15,922 bases of DNA from an uncultured Lachnospira sp. (GCA_900772425.1 CAAHEK010000242.1:1-15922), one strand, 5' to 3'. Positions 1 through 7,325 are shown, counted from the first letter of the stretch. Numbers and translations are program-made. The notes: generated from the sequence alone by a model not told the origin.

Positions 1-2
1 AT

Positions 3-170
3 GCAGTTGACGGCATAGAATATGCTGATATGCAATATATGGATGTAAGAAATCCATATGAAATGACAAAGACAGAAGTCTATGTTGGAGACAGAAAAGC
101 TGCGTTTGTAGAAGCTGATACAGATGGAAAAGTGTATTGGAGTTTGGAATTTAGCAGAATAGAGGTGTAA
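3..170 (+). CDS. 3' end of a phage tail-region gene (partial, unidentified)
   Basis: This reading frame is open from the first bases of the window and stops with TAA at 168-170, giving the last 55 residues of a protein whose start lies outside. The fragment is mixed polar and acidic, with no membrane segment and no motif I recognise; it ends in SRIEV. It sits 2 bases before the large tail protein at 173, so the two are almost certainly co-transcribed and probably translationally coupled. In siphophage tail modules the gene just before the Tal/tail-spike gene is often a distal tail (Dit) or tail-family protein. That position makes such a role plausible, but the visible residues do not prove it. 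Confidence 0.6.
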   Translation, partial: AVDGIEYADMQYMDVRNPYEMTKTEVYVGDRKAAFVEADTDGKVYWSLEFSRIEV

Positions 171-172
171 AA

Positions 173-2371
173 ATGTCAAATGTGGAAAGAAAAGGAAGAG
201 ATTCTGCACGAATTGAAATATATCTTGTTTCAGGGAAAAAGTTGAATATTGATGAGAAAAGAATAATGAGTGATGGATTTAAAGTGGAAGATACAGCTAG
301 TGATAGTGATAATTTTAGTATAGGTTTTACATCGTGCAAAGTTCTTTCTTTAAAATTATTAAATTATGATCAGGGTTTTAGTTTGGAAGATTGCACCGGT
401 GCAACAGTAATTCCATATGTAATTAATAATGGAAAAGAATATAAAAAAGGAATATATAAGGTACATGATAAACAATATGCTAGTGGGTTATTAGAGTTAA
501 CATGCTACGATAATGTATATGCAATGGAAAAGAGTATAGATATTAAATGTTTTAATCTTCCATGTACATATTTACAAGCAATGCAATTTGCTTGTGAAGC
601 GTGTGGTCTTACATTAGGAACACAAAAAATTACAAATGGAGAATTAATACTTTCTGAAATTGATAGCAGTATAACAACATACCGACAGCTTGCAGGATAT
701 ATAATGCAATGTGCAGGAAGTGTGTTAAAAGCAAATGTGGAAGGAATTATTACAATAAATGATTATAAAAGAATATTCAACGAAGGAGATAATCTGGAGG
801 GCGGAAATTTAGAAAATTATAATTCTGGAGATATAGCAGATGGTGGCAATTTTACAGATTATACTACAGGTAGCACATTTGATGGTGGAACATTTGGAGA
901 CAGATCTGATATAGAGTTTAAATATGATATATCGGATTTGTCTGTCGCTACAGAAGATACAATTATAACAGGAGTAGCTGCAACAATAAATGATACATTT
1001 TATATTGTTGGAAATGAAGGATATGTTTTGGAAATTGTAAATAATCCACTGTTAAATGCGGAAAATGTAAATGATATCCTGAGCACGTTGAATAATAAGT
1101 ATGCCGGCATGCGATTTAGAAAACTAAGTGGAAAAATAAGATCTGATTTTAGGTTGGAGTCTATGGATCCGGTATGTGTGGAAGATTATAAGGGAAACGC
1201 ATATGACTGTTACTTGACAAGAATAACATATAACATTGGGGATTACACAAGTATAACGTGTGATTGTAAAACACCTGAAGAGGCTTCTGTAACAGGTAAT
1301 TCTACGGTGACAAAAATTCTTAAGATGGCAGACTCTACAACAGATAAAAAGATTGAAAAAGAAAAAACCTTAAGGGAAAAGGCAATTGAAGAATTGACAA
1401 AAAAATTATCAGATAGTTCGGGTTTATATACAACAAAAGAAATGGCGGAAGGCGGTGGATATATATATTACACGCACGATAAGCCAACATTAAAAGAAAG
1501 TACATTTATAACAAAGTGGACATCGGAAGCAATAGGCCTAAGTATGGATGGTGGTAAAACATACCCATATGGATTTACTATAACAGCTAAAATGATAATG
1601 GATATAGTGGCTGCAAATAAGATTATGGCAGATTATATATATGGTGGAACACTTACACTTGGTGGACAAGATAATACACATGGTGTATTAAAGATGCTTA
1701 ATTCGTCCGGAGAAGAGATTGGATCCTGGAATCAGGATGGCGTAAATGCTCAGGCTGGTAAGATAGGTGGCTGGAATATAGAAAATGGAATGTTAAAAAG
1801 AACAGTCGAAACATATATACCACCTGACATAAAGGTGGCTGAAACTATAAAAAATGCAATATTAGCAGAAACAACTAAGGAACTGGAAAAAAGTCTATAT
1901 GATTTTAATAATGATGGTTCTATAGATGTTTTTGATTTTTCGTTTGTAAAAAGAATATTAATGGGAAAGACGGCTTTTAACAATGATACTTGTGTTATAG
2001 CAAAGAAGAGTAATGTAACAATAACGATAAACCCTTATGCCACAGATGGAATAATATCTGTTGTAGGTATAGATATGTGGGGACAGGAACGAAAAACCAT
2101 CATGGGAATAGATGATTTACAAATTTACAAAATAAAAACGGAAAACATAGAAACCAGTTCTTTTTGGTTTAATAAGGACTATTATTTTGATGGAGATCCC
2201 TATAATGTTTTACAATTTGGAGAAAACAGTAAATCATATTTAGGGAGTTTAGATGGGACATTAATACTTGGGAATTCAGGAGGAGATGAATTAAAGCTTC
2301 AGACCGATGGAAATCTTGTACTATATAACATATATGGAGAAGCTGTCTGGAGTTCTGATACAGCACGTTAG
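173..2371 (+). CDS. Phage tail/baseplate (Tal-like) protein with dockerin-like loop and lectin-like C-terminus
   Basis: A 732-residue prophage structural protein, probably the tail-tip hub or tail-associated protein. Residues 1 to about 390 resemble the N-terminal hub region of clostridial phage minor structural proteins. Within it, residues about 206-245 carry three short Gly-Gly repeats (LEGGN, ADGGN, FDGGT). A charged helix at about 390-420 leads into a shaft region with the YYTHDKPTLKES stretch (near 432) and GGTLTLGG (near 490), both typical of these tail proteins. The end is unusual. Residues 577-598 match one dockerin F-hand (D577, N579, D581, G582, I584, D588, then KR). The last 25 residues contain the bulb-lectin mannose motif QxDxNxVxY (Q710, D712, N714, V716, Y718) followed by AVWSS. 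I infer a role in host-surface carbohydrate binding. The start is set by the ribosome site AGAGGTG just upstream of ATG 173. Confidence 0.85.
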   Translation: MSNVERKGRDSARIEIYLVSGKKLNIDEKRIMSDGFKVEDTASDSDNFSIGFTSCKVLSLKLLNYDQGFSLEDCTGATVIPYVINNGKEYKKGIYKVHDKQYASGLLELTCYDNVYAMEKSIDIKCFNLPCTYLQAMQFACEACGLTLGTQKITNGELILSEIDSSITTYRQLAGYIMQCAGSVLKANVEGIITINDYKRIFNEGDNLEGGNLENYNSGDIADGGNFTDYTTGSTFDGGTFGDRSDIEFKYDISDLSVATEDTIITGVAATINDTFYIVGNEGYVLEIVNNPLLNAENVNDILSTLNNKYAGMRFRKLSGKIRSDFRLESMDPVCVEDYKGNAYDCYLTRITYNIGDYTSITCDCKTPEEASVTGNSTVTKILKMADSTTDKKIEKEKTLREKAIEELTKKLSDSSGLYTTKEMAEGGGYIYYTHDKPTLKESTFITKWTSEAIGLSMDGGKTYPYGFTITAKMIMDIVAANKIMADYIYGGTLTLGGQDNTHGVLKMLNSSGEEIGSWNQDGVNAQAGKIGGWNIENGMLKRTVETYIPPDIKVAETIKNAILAETTKELEKSLYDFNNDGSIDVFDFSFVKRILMGKTAFNNDTCVIAKKSNVTITINPYATDGIISVVGIDMWGQERKTIMGIDDLQIYKIKTENIETSSFWFNKDYYFDGDPYNVLQFGENSKSYLGSLDGTLILGNSGGDELKLQTDGNLVLYNIYGEAVWSSDTAR
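788..905 (+). repeat. Three in-frame Gly-Gly repeats inside the tail protein
   Basis: Three consecutive units of about 13-15 residues, each built around a Gly-Gly pair (LEGGNLENY, ADGGNFTDY, FDGGTFGD), lie at residues 206-245. At DNA level they have diverged, so this is a protein repeat more than a recent DNA duplication. It probably forms an exposed loop or small beta structure inserted in the hub domain. Confidence 0.6.
1901..1966 (+). other. Dockerin-type F-hand calcium loop within the tail protein
   Basis: Residues 577-598 of the 732-aa tail protein give a D-x-N-x-D-G-x-I-x-x-x-D loop followed by a helix containing Lys-Arg at the usual place. This is the pattern of a type I dockerin repeat, with calcium ligands D577, N579, D581 and D588. 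Only one repeat is present, whereas a full dockerin has two, so it may be a calcium-stabilised spacer and not a working cohesin partner. Confidence 0.6.
2291..2368 (+). other. Bulb-lectin (GNA-like) mannose-binding motif at tail protein C-terminus
   Basis: The last residues of the tail protein contain an exact QxDxNxVxY motif (Q710 to Y718) followed by a Gly-containing turn and AVWSS, as in repeats of monocot mannose-binding (B_lectin) domains. One clear repeat is visible; the preceding stretch (LGSLDGTLILGNSG) could be a degenerate one. The position at the extreme C-terminus suits a receptor-binding role. Confidence 0.6.
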
Positions 2372-2383
2372 GAGGTAAATAAT

Positions 2384-4576
2384 ATGGGAATTTATGTAAG
2401 AAGAGGAATGGAAGCAGACTTTGACCCTGAAAAAATGAAACCAGGAGAATGGGCTGTAAGCATAGATAGTGACAGAAAAAGGCAGAAAATATGGATGTGT
2501 TTTGCGCCTGGCGTTGTTAAAAGAATGGGAACATATGAGGATTTTGTGGACCAGATAGAGCAGGCAACAGATGAGATAAAGGAAAACTACCTTAAAATAT
2601 TTAATGAAATATTAGAGGAAATAACAGAAGATAAAAATACAATTGAGGAAGATTTTAATTTTATTACAGAATTTAAGGATGCACTTGAAAATAACTACAT
2701 GAATAGCATAAAAAATAGTGTAAATATTGCTGAAAAAAGTGCGAGTGCAGCGGCAAACTCGGAGAGTAATGCCGGAACATATAGTGCAAGTGCAGAGAAA
2801 AATGCAACAGCTACAAAAGAATATTTAGATACAGCATTGGAGACAGCAGATGCAGCTATGAGAAGTGCTTCTGCTGCTGATACAAGTGCAAAGGCAGCAG
2901 GAGTTAGTGCTAGTACTGCTTCATCAGCAGCAACACAGGCTGGTGGTTATAAAAATGCCGCTGAAAAAAGTGCAAGTGCAGCGGCAAGCTCGGAGAGTAA
3001 TGCCGGAACATATAGTGAAAATTCGGAAAAGAGTGCCAACGCTGCTGTAAGTGCCAGTACGGCAGCAGAAACATATAGAAATAATGCACAAACATATATG
3101 AATAATGCTAAAGATTATATGGATGCGGCTAAGGCAGCAGCAATTTCTATAACAGGAGCACTAAAACCTAAAGGAACAGTAGAATTTTCTGCGTTGCCTT
3201 TAATTAGCACTGTAGAGGTAGGTGCTATGTATAATATTAGTACAGAATTTACTTCCACCAAAATGTTTAAAGATGGTGGAAATATATTATATCCTGCTGG
3301 CACAAATGTATATAAAACAGAGGATTCAATGTGGGATTGCCTTGGTGGTGAATTAAGCGACTACCTAATGAAAGAAGACATGGATATCGCATTTGAGGAA
3401 GCTATGCCGGACTATCAGGCGAGTGAAAACTTACAAGAACTTGTCGCTGGTGAAACGATGAAATCGGCATTAGGTAAAGTGAAAACTGCAATAAAAAATG
3501 TGATTGAGATAGTAAAACTATTAGGAAATATTGACATATCTACAATAGGAGGTGGAACCGTTACCGGTGCGATTTCTAAATTAAATTCAAAGCTAAATAA
3601 GAAGGGTGTGGGATTGGAAAAGGTTGATAACACTCCAGACTTGGAAAAAAAGGTATTATCATCTAAATATATCCGTGATATATGTGATGATAGTAGTCCT
3701 AATATAATTGGAATAGGATACAATAGAACGATTGATAATGATGAGGCTGGAGCTATAAATGCGGTAGCTTGTTATGTAGATTCTTTTGATGATAAAAATA
3801 CTACAACAGAAATACACTATACAACTGATGAGGCTTTTAAAAAATGGCTTAATTTAAAAGATACAGACATAGAAGGAATGTCGAAGTATGCAAACTATAT
3901 TAGAAGAACACGAAAAAATATAACTAATAATCTATCAAATTTATCTAAAGCAGTAGCAGAACAGAATTTGGAAAAATATGACTATGCATTGGGAGATTAT
4001 TTTATAGGTTCTAGTGGTTATATTTATGTATTAGCGGATATGGATACTTATTATGGTGGGTATAACAGTATTACAGTAGTAGACACACATCATATAGGAA
4101 TTTTAGTAAACACTAAGGCATTATCGCCGTATTTTTTAGGTGGTAATGCAACATGTTATAGTGACTCTACATTGTATACATATACAACAAGTGCTGTACT
4201 GACAAATGTTAAAAATGATATAACTAAATTATTTGGAGATGCGAATAAACATCTATTGGAACATGCAATAACTAATAATGCAATTAATAAATTTGCTGAT
4301 ACACTATTTTGTACAACATATATAGAAAATTTAACAGAAGTACAAGTATGTGGCTCGCAAATGTTTAGTGCGAATGGATTTCAAAGCGGTTCGGGAATAA
4401 AAAAACTAAATGTTTTTAATAAATATAATTACAATGAAGTTCTACCAAATAGTTATTTTTGGACTCGTTCTTTATATAATGAATCTGTTGGAATATATAT
4501 GAGTGATGCTGGAAGAGTAGATATAGCACCTCTTAGAAATAATGCTAATGTTATAGCACTTATATTATTTTATTAA
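2384..4576 (+). CDS. Phage tail fibre / receptor-binding protein
   Basis: A 730-residue fibre protein. The N-terminus (about 1-45) is a short attachment domain beginning MGIYVRRGMEADFDPEKMKPGEW in style, common in Firmicute phage fibres. A helical segment (50-110) precedes an Ala/Ser-rich coiled-coil shaft (about 116-258) of the AEKSASAAA...ESNAGTYS type. Residues 260-335 form a small domain (KGTVEFSALP..., MYNIS, YPAGTNV, WDCLGG) seen in many such fibres. Around 408-424 is a GxGLEKVDNTPDLEKKV tail-fibre repeat. The last 200 residues (about 532-730) run from GDYFIG through LTEVQVCGSQ to FWTRS and end ALILFY. This resembles the C-terminal tip of related fibres and the DUF6273/C-type-lectin-like family, so it is probably the receptor-binding tip. 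AGGAGGT precedes the ATG, 12 bases after the tail protein stop. Confidence 0.85.
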   Translation: MGIYVRRGMEADFDPEKMKPGEWAVSIDSDRKRQKIWMCFAPGVVKRMGTYEDFVDQIEQATDEIKENYLKIFNEILEEITEDKNTIEEDFNFITEFKDALENNYMNSIKNSVNIAEKSASAAANSESNAGTYSASAEKNATATKEYLDTALETADAAMRSASAADTSAKAAGVSASTASSAATQAGGYKNAAEKSASAAASSESNAGTYSENSEKSANAAVSASTAAETYRNNAQTYMNNAKDYMDAAKAAAISITGALKPKGTVEFSALPLISTVEVGAMYNISTEFTSTKMFKDGGNILYPAGTNVYKTEDSMWDCLGGELSDYLMKEDMDIAFEEAMPDYQASENLQELVAGETMKSALGKVKTAIKNVIEIVKLLGNIDISTIGGGTVTGAISKLNSKLNKKGVGLEKVDNTPDLEKKVLSSKYIRDICDDSSPNIIGIGYNRTIDNDEAGAINAVACYVDSFDDKNTTTEIHYTTDEAFKKWLNLKDTDIEGMSKYANYIRRTRKNITNNLSNLSKAVAEQNLEKYDYALGDYFIGSSGYIYVLADMDTYYGGYNSITVVDTHHIGILVNTKALSPYFLGGNATCYSDSTLYTYTTSAVLTNVKNDITKLFGDANKHLLEHAITNNAINKFADTLFCTTYIENLTEVQVCGSQMFSANGFQSGSGIKKLNVFNKYNYNEVLPNSYFWTRSLYNESVGIYMSDAGRVDIAPLRNNANVIALILFY
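2729..2786 (+). repeat. 58-bp direct repeat, copy 1, in the fibre shaft
   Basis: This 58-base segment recurs at 2960-3017 with 56 of 58 bases identical. The copies are 231 bases (77 codons) apart and in the same frame. Both encode the same stretch from AEKSASAAA to NAGTYS, so the shaft appears to have grown or been kept uniform by duplication or recombination. Confidence 0.85.
2960..3017 (+). repeat. 58-bp direct repeat, copy 2, in the fibre shaft
   Basis: Second copy of the in-frame repeat first seen at 2729-2786, differing at two bases only. Recombination between the copies would delete or add exactly 77 residues of shaft without a frameshift. Confidence 0.85.
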
Positions 4577-4603
4577 AATACTAATATGTGTAGAAAAAAC
4601 AGT

Positions 4604-4639
4604 ATGGAAAAGGAGGAGTTTAAAATGAATAGTTCATAA
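4604..4639 (+). other. Micro-ORF with a strong ribosome site between fibre and holin genes
   Basis: An 11-codon frame (MEKEEFKMNSS, stop at 4637-4639) lies between fibre and holin. GGAGG at 4612-4616 would serve the inner ATG at 4625, which encodes only four residues. Many related prophages carry a small XkdX-type gene at this place, so this may be a decayed remnant. It could also be a short leader peptide. No function can be assigned. Confidence 0.3.
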
Positions 4640-4674
4640 ATTAAATTAAATAAATGAGAAGAAATAAAAATTGG

Positions 4675-4710
4675 GGTGTTCTGTGTAAGCAGGGCACCTT
4701 CTTAAATTAA
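4675..4710 (+). terminator. Hairpin between fibre and holin genes (possible attenuator/terminator)
   Basis: GGTGTTCTG (4675-4683) can pair with CAGGGCACC (4690-4698) around a six-base loop, a 9-bp stem with two G-U pairs, followed by TTCTTAAATT. The U tract is broken, so termination may be partial. It sits directly before the holin ribosome site and could reduce lysis gene expression relative to the tail genes. Confidence 0.5.
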
Positions 4711-4723
4711 GGAGGAAAATAGT

Positions 4724-5194
4724 ATGGAAAAAATTAAAGCAATTGTAACAGCAATATGGAGCGTTATATTAAGTGCTCTTGGGATTTTAGCAATTCCGGT
4801 GTTATTACTTATAACATGTAATCTAATAGATTATTTTACAGGTCTTGCAGCTTCTAAGTTTAGAAAACAGGAAATCGACAGTTATAAGAGTATAAGAGGC
4901 ATTGCGAAGAAAATATGTATGTGGCTTTTGGTAGGAGTTGGTGTAATAGTGGACCAGCTCCTTTCTTATTCTGCCGGCGTTATAGGAATAACATTGCCAT
5001 TTACTTTTTTAGTGGCTTGTGTTGTAGCAATATGGCTGATTTGCAATGAGATTATAAGTATCTTGGAAAACATCAATGATATTGGTGTAACACTTCCACC
5101 ATTTTTACAGCCTATTGTAAGCAATCTTAAGAGTCAGGTGGAAAAGAAAACTTCATTTGAAGATTCAAAAGAAAGAGAGGAAAAAGAATTATGA
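4724..5194 (+). CDS. Phage holin (TcdE/toxin-secretion holin family)
   Basis: A 156-residue small membrane protein that would form pores in the cell membrane at the end of the lytic cycle so that the lysin reaches the wall. Hydrophobic segments lie at about 14-33, 66-82 and 90-108. The motif C-N-L-I-D-Y-F-T-G (32-40) followed by a basic stretch and S-x-x-G-I-A-K-K (56-63) is characteristic of the phage holin 4 / TcdE family. A charged tail follows (135-156). AAGGAGG precedes the ATG. The stop overlaps the start of the lysozyme gene by four bases (ATGA), so the two lysis genes are translationally coupled. Confidence 0.9.
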   Translation: MEKIKAIVTAIWSVILSALGILAIPVLLLITCNLIDYFTGLAASKFRKQEIDSYKSIRGIAKKICMWLLVGVGVIVDQLLSYSAGVIGITLPFTFLVACVVAIWLICNEIISILENINDIGVTLPPFLQPIVSNLKSQVEKKTSFEDSKEREEKEL

Positions 5195-6315
5195 GTAAAG
5201 TAACATGTGTTGATGTATCAAGCTGGAATGGAGATATTGACTGGAACAGAGTAAAAGCAGCAGGAATTAGCCATGCGGTGTTAAAAGTTATTCGTAAGGA
5301 CTTAGACAAGGATAACCAGTTTGAAAATAATTGGAAAGGTTGCCAGTTTTCAGGAGTACATATCTGCGGGGTATATAACTATGTATATACCCCATCTATT
5401 GTAGAGGCTGTTACAGCAGCTAAAAAGGTACTTGAAGCATTAGCCGGAAGAAAAGTAACAATCTGGATGGACATAGAAGATGTGTGTATGCAGAATCTTG
5501 GAGAAGAACTTATTAATATAATAAAAGCATATAAAGATATAATAGAATCTGCCGGGTATGATTTTGGTATATATACAGGATTAAGCTTTTATGGATCATA
5601 TATAGCGCCATATGCAGATGAAGAAATTCTAAACTGTAAATATTGGATTGCAAGGTATTGGCTTGGATATGAGCAGATGAATGTGAATGAAGAGCCTGCT
5701 CAGGATAAGAAACCTGATGTTGCTAGGTATCTTGCTGGATGGCAGTATACAAGTTCAGGACTTGTAGATGGTATTGAAGGTGTTGCAGATTTATCGGAAT
5801 TCTATGAACATCAGGAAACTAATGAAGGTGATGAAGGCGCTGATCAGAAAGATGATAACAGTAATTCGGATAATGACAATGATAACGAACCGGTTAATGT
5901 TATCTATGCAGCTTATACTGATAGGTGGTGGCCGGAAGTAGCCAATCGTGAAGACTGGGCTGGTAAAGGTGATAATACAGCTATAACAGCTCTTGCGATA
6001 AGAGTAGATAGAGGTTGTGTCAAGTATAGGGTACACACAACAGATGGAGTATGGCTTCCATATGTAACCGGATATGATTATAATGATTATGAGAATGGAT
6101 TTGCTGGCGACCAGAAAACACCGATTGATGCTGTAGAAATCATCTACTATACATCAGAGGGTGAACCTTGGAAGTATGCTCACTATATGGCATCTGTGTT
6201 TGATAATAGAAATTTCTTCCCGGAGCAGATAGATGCAGAAAAAAGAGATGGAATGGATGGTTATGCTGGGGTTATGGGAAAAGCTATCGACAAGTTTCAG
6301 ATGTGGGTAGAATAA
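5191..6315 (+). CDS. Phage endolysin: GH25 lysozyme with C-terminal wall-binding-type domain
   Basis: A 374-residue N-acetylmuramidase that would cut the glycan backbone of peptidoglycan to release phage. Residues 1 to about 205 are a GH25 barrel: it opens CVDVSSWNGDIDW with D8, and carries the catalytic pair in WMDIED (D94, E96), then GIYTG (125-129) and WQYTSSG near the end of the domain. There is no signal peptide, as expected for a holin-dependent lysin. An acidic Asp/Asn/Glu-rich linker (about 209-236) joins it to a domain (237-374) with YRVHTTDGVWLPYVTGY and a DGMDGYAGVMGKAIDKFQ ending. That type recurs at the end of many clostridial lysins and probably binds the wall. The gene overlaps the holin by four bases; its ribosome site is within the holin 3' end (GAGAGGAAAAAG). 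Confidence 0.92.
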   Translation: MSKVTCVDVSSWNGDIDWNRVKAAGISHAVLKVIRKDLDKDNQFENNWKGCQFSGVHICGVYNYVYTPSIVEAVTAAKKVLEALAGRKVTIWMDIEDVCMQNLGEELINIIKAYKDIIESAGYDFGIYTGLSFYGSYIAPYADEEILNCKYWIARYWLGYEQMNVNEEPAQDKKPDVARYLAGWQYTSSGLVDGIEGVADLSEFYEHQETNEGDEGADQKDDNSNSDNDNDNEPVNVIYAAYTDRWWPEVANREDWAGKGDNTAITALAIRVDRGCVKYRVHTTDGVWLPYVTGYDYNDYENGFAGDQKTPIDAVEIIYYTSEGEPWKYAHYMASVFDNRNFFPEQIDAEKRDGMDGYAGVMGKAIDKFQMWVE

Positions 6316-6556
6316 GTTAGATGACTACCAACAACAATGTTCTGATGAAGAAGGGCATATGGAGATACTGAAGGAAGAGCAGTACCAGAGAGGCGTTGCA
6401 GATGGAATACAGCAAGGTATAAATGAAGGTCAGCAGAAGGAACGAGTACGTGCCATAACCTCCATGCTTGAACTTGGGATAGATAAAGAGAAGATACTCA
6501 CGAAGTATTCCAAGGAAGAGTATGAGAAGGCATTTAAAGAGATGGAGAAGAAGTAA
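6311..6556 (+). pseudogene. C-terminal remnant of an Rpn-family (PD-(D/E)XK) nuclease
   Basis: The frame is open from 6311, just after an in-frame TAG at 6308-6310, to TAA at 6554-6556. The translation ends with the pattern seen at the C-terminus of Rpn family recombination-promoting nucleases / putative transposases: a charged helix with GVADGIQQGINEGQQ, then RAITSMLELGIDKEKILTKYSKEEYEKA. Full proteins are about 280-320 residues with the nuclease core at the N-terminus; only about 80 are left here. The first ATG is at 6359 (65 codons), with only a moderate ribosome site (GAAGAAGGG). It begins overlapping the lysin end, which places it at the prophage border. Most likely it is a host gene cut by integration or a decayed copy; translation as a free 65-aa protein is possible. 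Confidence 0.6.
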
Positions 6557-6591
6557 AATACTGATGTAGGAATAATTATAATTACAAAAAT

Positions 6592-6648
6592 AACCGGTGC
6601 ATCTTCAACGTATGCTGGAATTTGAAGATGTACCGGTTGCTTTTATTT
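6592..6648. terminator. Bidirectional terminator between prophage end and ECF gene
   Basis: A 17-bp arm AACCGGTGCATCTTCAA (6592-6608) pairs with 6622-6638 with a single G-U pair and a 13-base loop. On the plus strand it is followed by GCTTTTATTT. On the minus strand it is followed by TTATTTTTGTAAT, so it can end both the rightward prophage transcript and the leftward ECF transcript, whose stop codon is 22 bases away. Confidence 0.9.
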
Positions 6649-6659
6649 AAAGCACATTA

Positions 6660-7283
6660 TTAAAGTGCATTCTTTTTAAGTACTCCATAAAGAGTTCTTG
6701 ATAATATGCTTGCCACGATAAAGCAGATGACAGCCTCGATAACTCCCTGTGTACCAACAAATGCAATAACAAATGTAAAAGGATTTGTAACGTGAAGTTT
6801 AGTTGCAAATGCCTGGATATAATCAGAATTGTAAAAGAAAATAATAAGTGAGCTCATAAATAATATTGTATTAAGTACAGGGCATGCAAAACTTGCTATA
6901 TAGTATGAGAATTTCTGTACACCTTTAATATTGTGAAGACCTTTAAAGATAAGACCGGTAAGAAGACCTTCAAGAAAACGTGTAACTACAGAAGTTATAA
7001 ATGTACCTACAGGATTAATTCCAAGAAGCACAATTCCCATGGCACTGCTAAAACACTGATAAAAGCTGGTAAGACCGAAGGTAAGACCACAGATTGCACC
7101 ACCTACAGGACCTAATAATATTGCACCAATGGCAACTGGAATAGTAAGAAGTGTAATAGATAATCCTGGTGTTTTAAGGTAACCAAGAGGTGTGAATGAC
7201 ATTACAAGAATGATTGCCATCATAAGTGCTAATTGTACCATATACTTGGTTGTGAAGATTGTTTTTGAGTTGCTTTTGTTCAT
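6660..7283 (-). CDS. ECF transporter S component (vitamin uptake membrane protein)
   Basis: A 207-residue integral membrane protein with about six hydrophobic segments, the substrate-binding S component of an energy-coupling factor importer. The first membrane helix contains A19-L-M-M-A23, the AxxxA motif by which group II S components dock on the shared EcfT subunit. It continues with GYLKTPGLSITLLTIPVAIGA and LLGPVGGAICGLTFGLTS, the layout of PF12822-type S components. No EcfA or EcfT gene is near, as expected when one energising module serves many S components. I cannot name the substrate; a pantothenate-, riboflavin- or other vitamin-type carrier is possible. The start is ATG at 7281-7283 with AAAGGAG upstream. 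The gene is alone on the minus strand, facing away from the ABC operon. Confidence 0.85.
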   Translation of the reverse strand: MNKSNSKTIFTTKYMVQLALMMAIILVMSFTPLGYLKTPGLSITLLTIPVAIGAILLGPVGGAICGLTFGLTSFYQCFSSAMGIVLLGINPVGTFITSVVTRFLEGLLTGLIFKGLHNIKGVQKFSYYIASFACPVLNTILFMSSLIIFFYNSDYIQAFATKLHVTNPFTFVIAFVGTQGVIEAVICFIVASILSRTLYGVLKKNAL

Positions 7284-7301
7284 TTTTTCTCCTTTTTCGT
7301 C

Positions 7302-7319
7302 TGATAAAACGGCTTATCA
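7302..7319 (-). promoter_or_regulatory. Dyad at the ECF gene start site (possible operator or leader hairpin)
   Basis: On the minus strand TGATAA, GCCGTT, TTATCA form a perfect 6-bp inverted repeat located at the predicted transcription start and before the AAAGGAG ribosome site. It could be a repressor-binding palindrome or a small leader hairpin. No known regulator box is matched. Confidence 0.35.
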
Positions 7320-7325
7320 ATAATT

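Noticed and set aside
2700..3150. CRISPR-like repeats
   Set aside because: The repeats are in-frame coding repeats of the fibre shaft, with only two near-identical copies and coding sequence between.
4440..4723. Diversity-generating retroelement near the fibre tip
   Set aside because: The tip domain is a plausible target, but no reverse transcriptase, template repeat or IMH-like element is visible in the window.
6300..6660. tRNA gene or attR repeat at the prophage end
   Set aside because: No cloverleaf and no repeat of a sequence elsewhere in the window; the other end of the prophage is outside.
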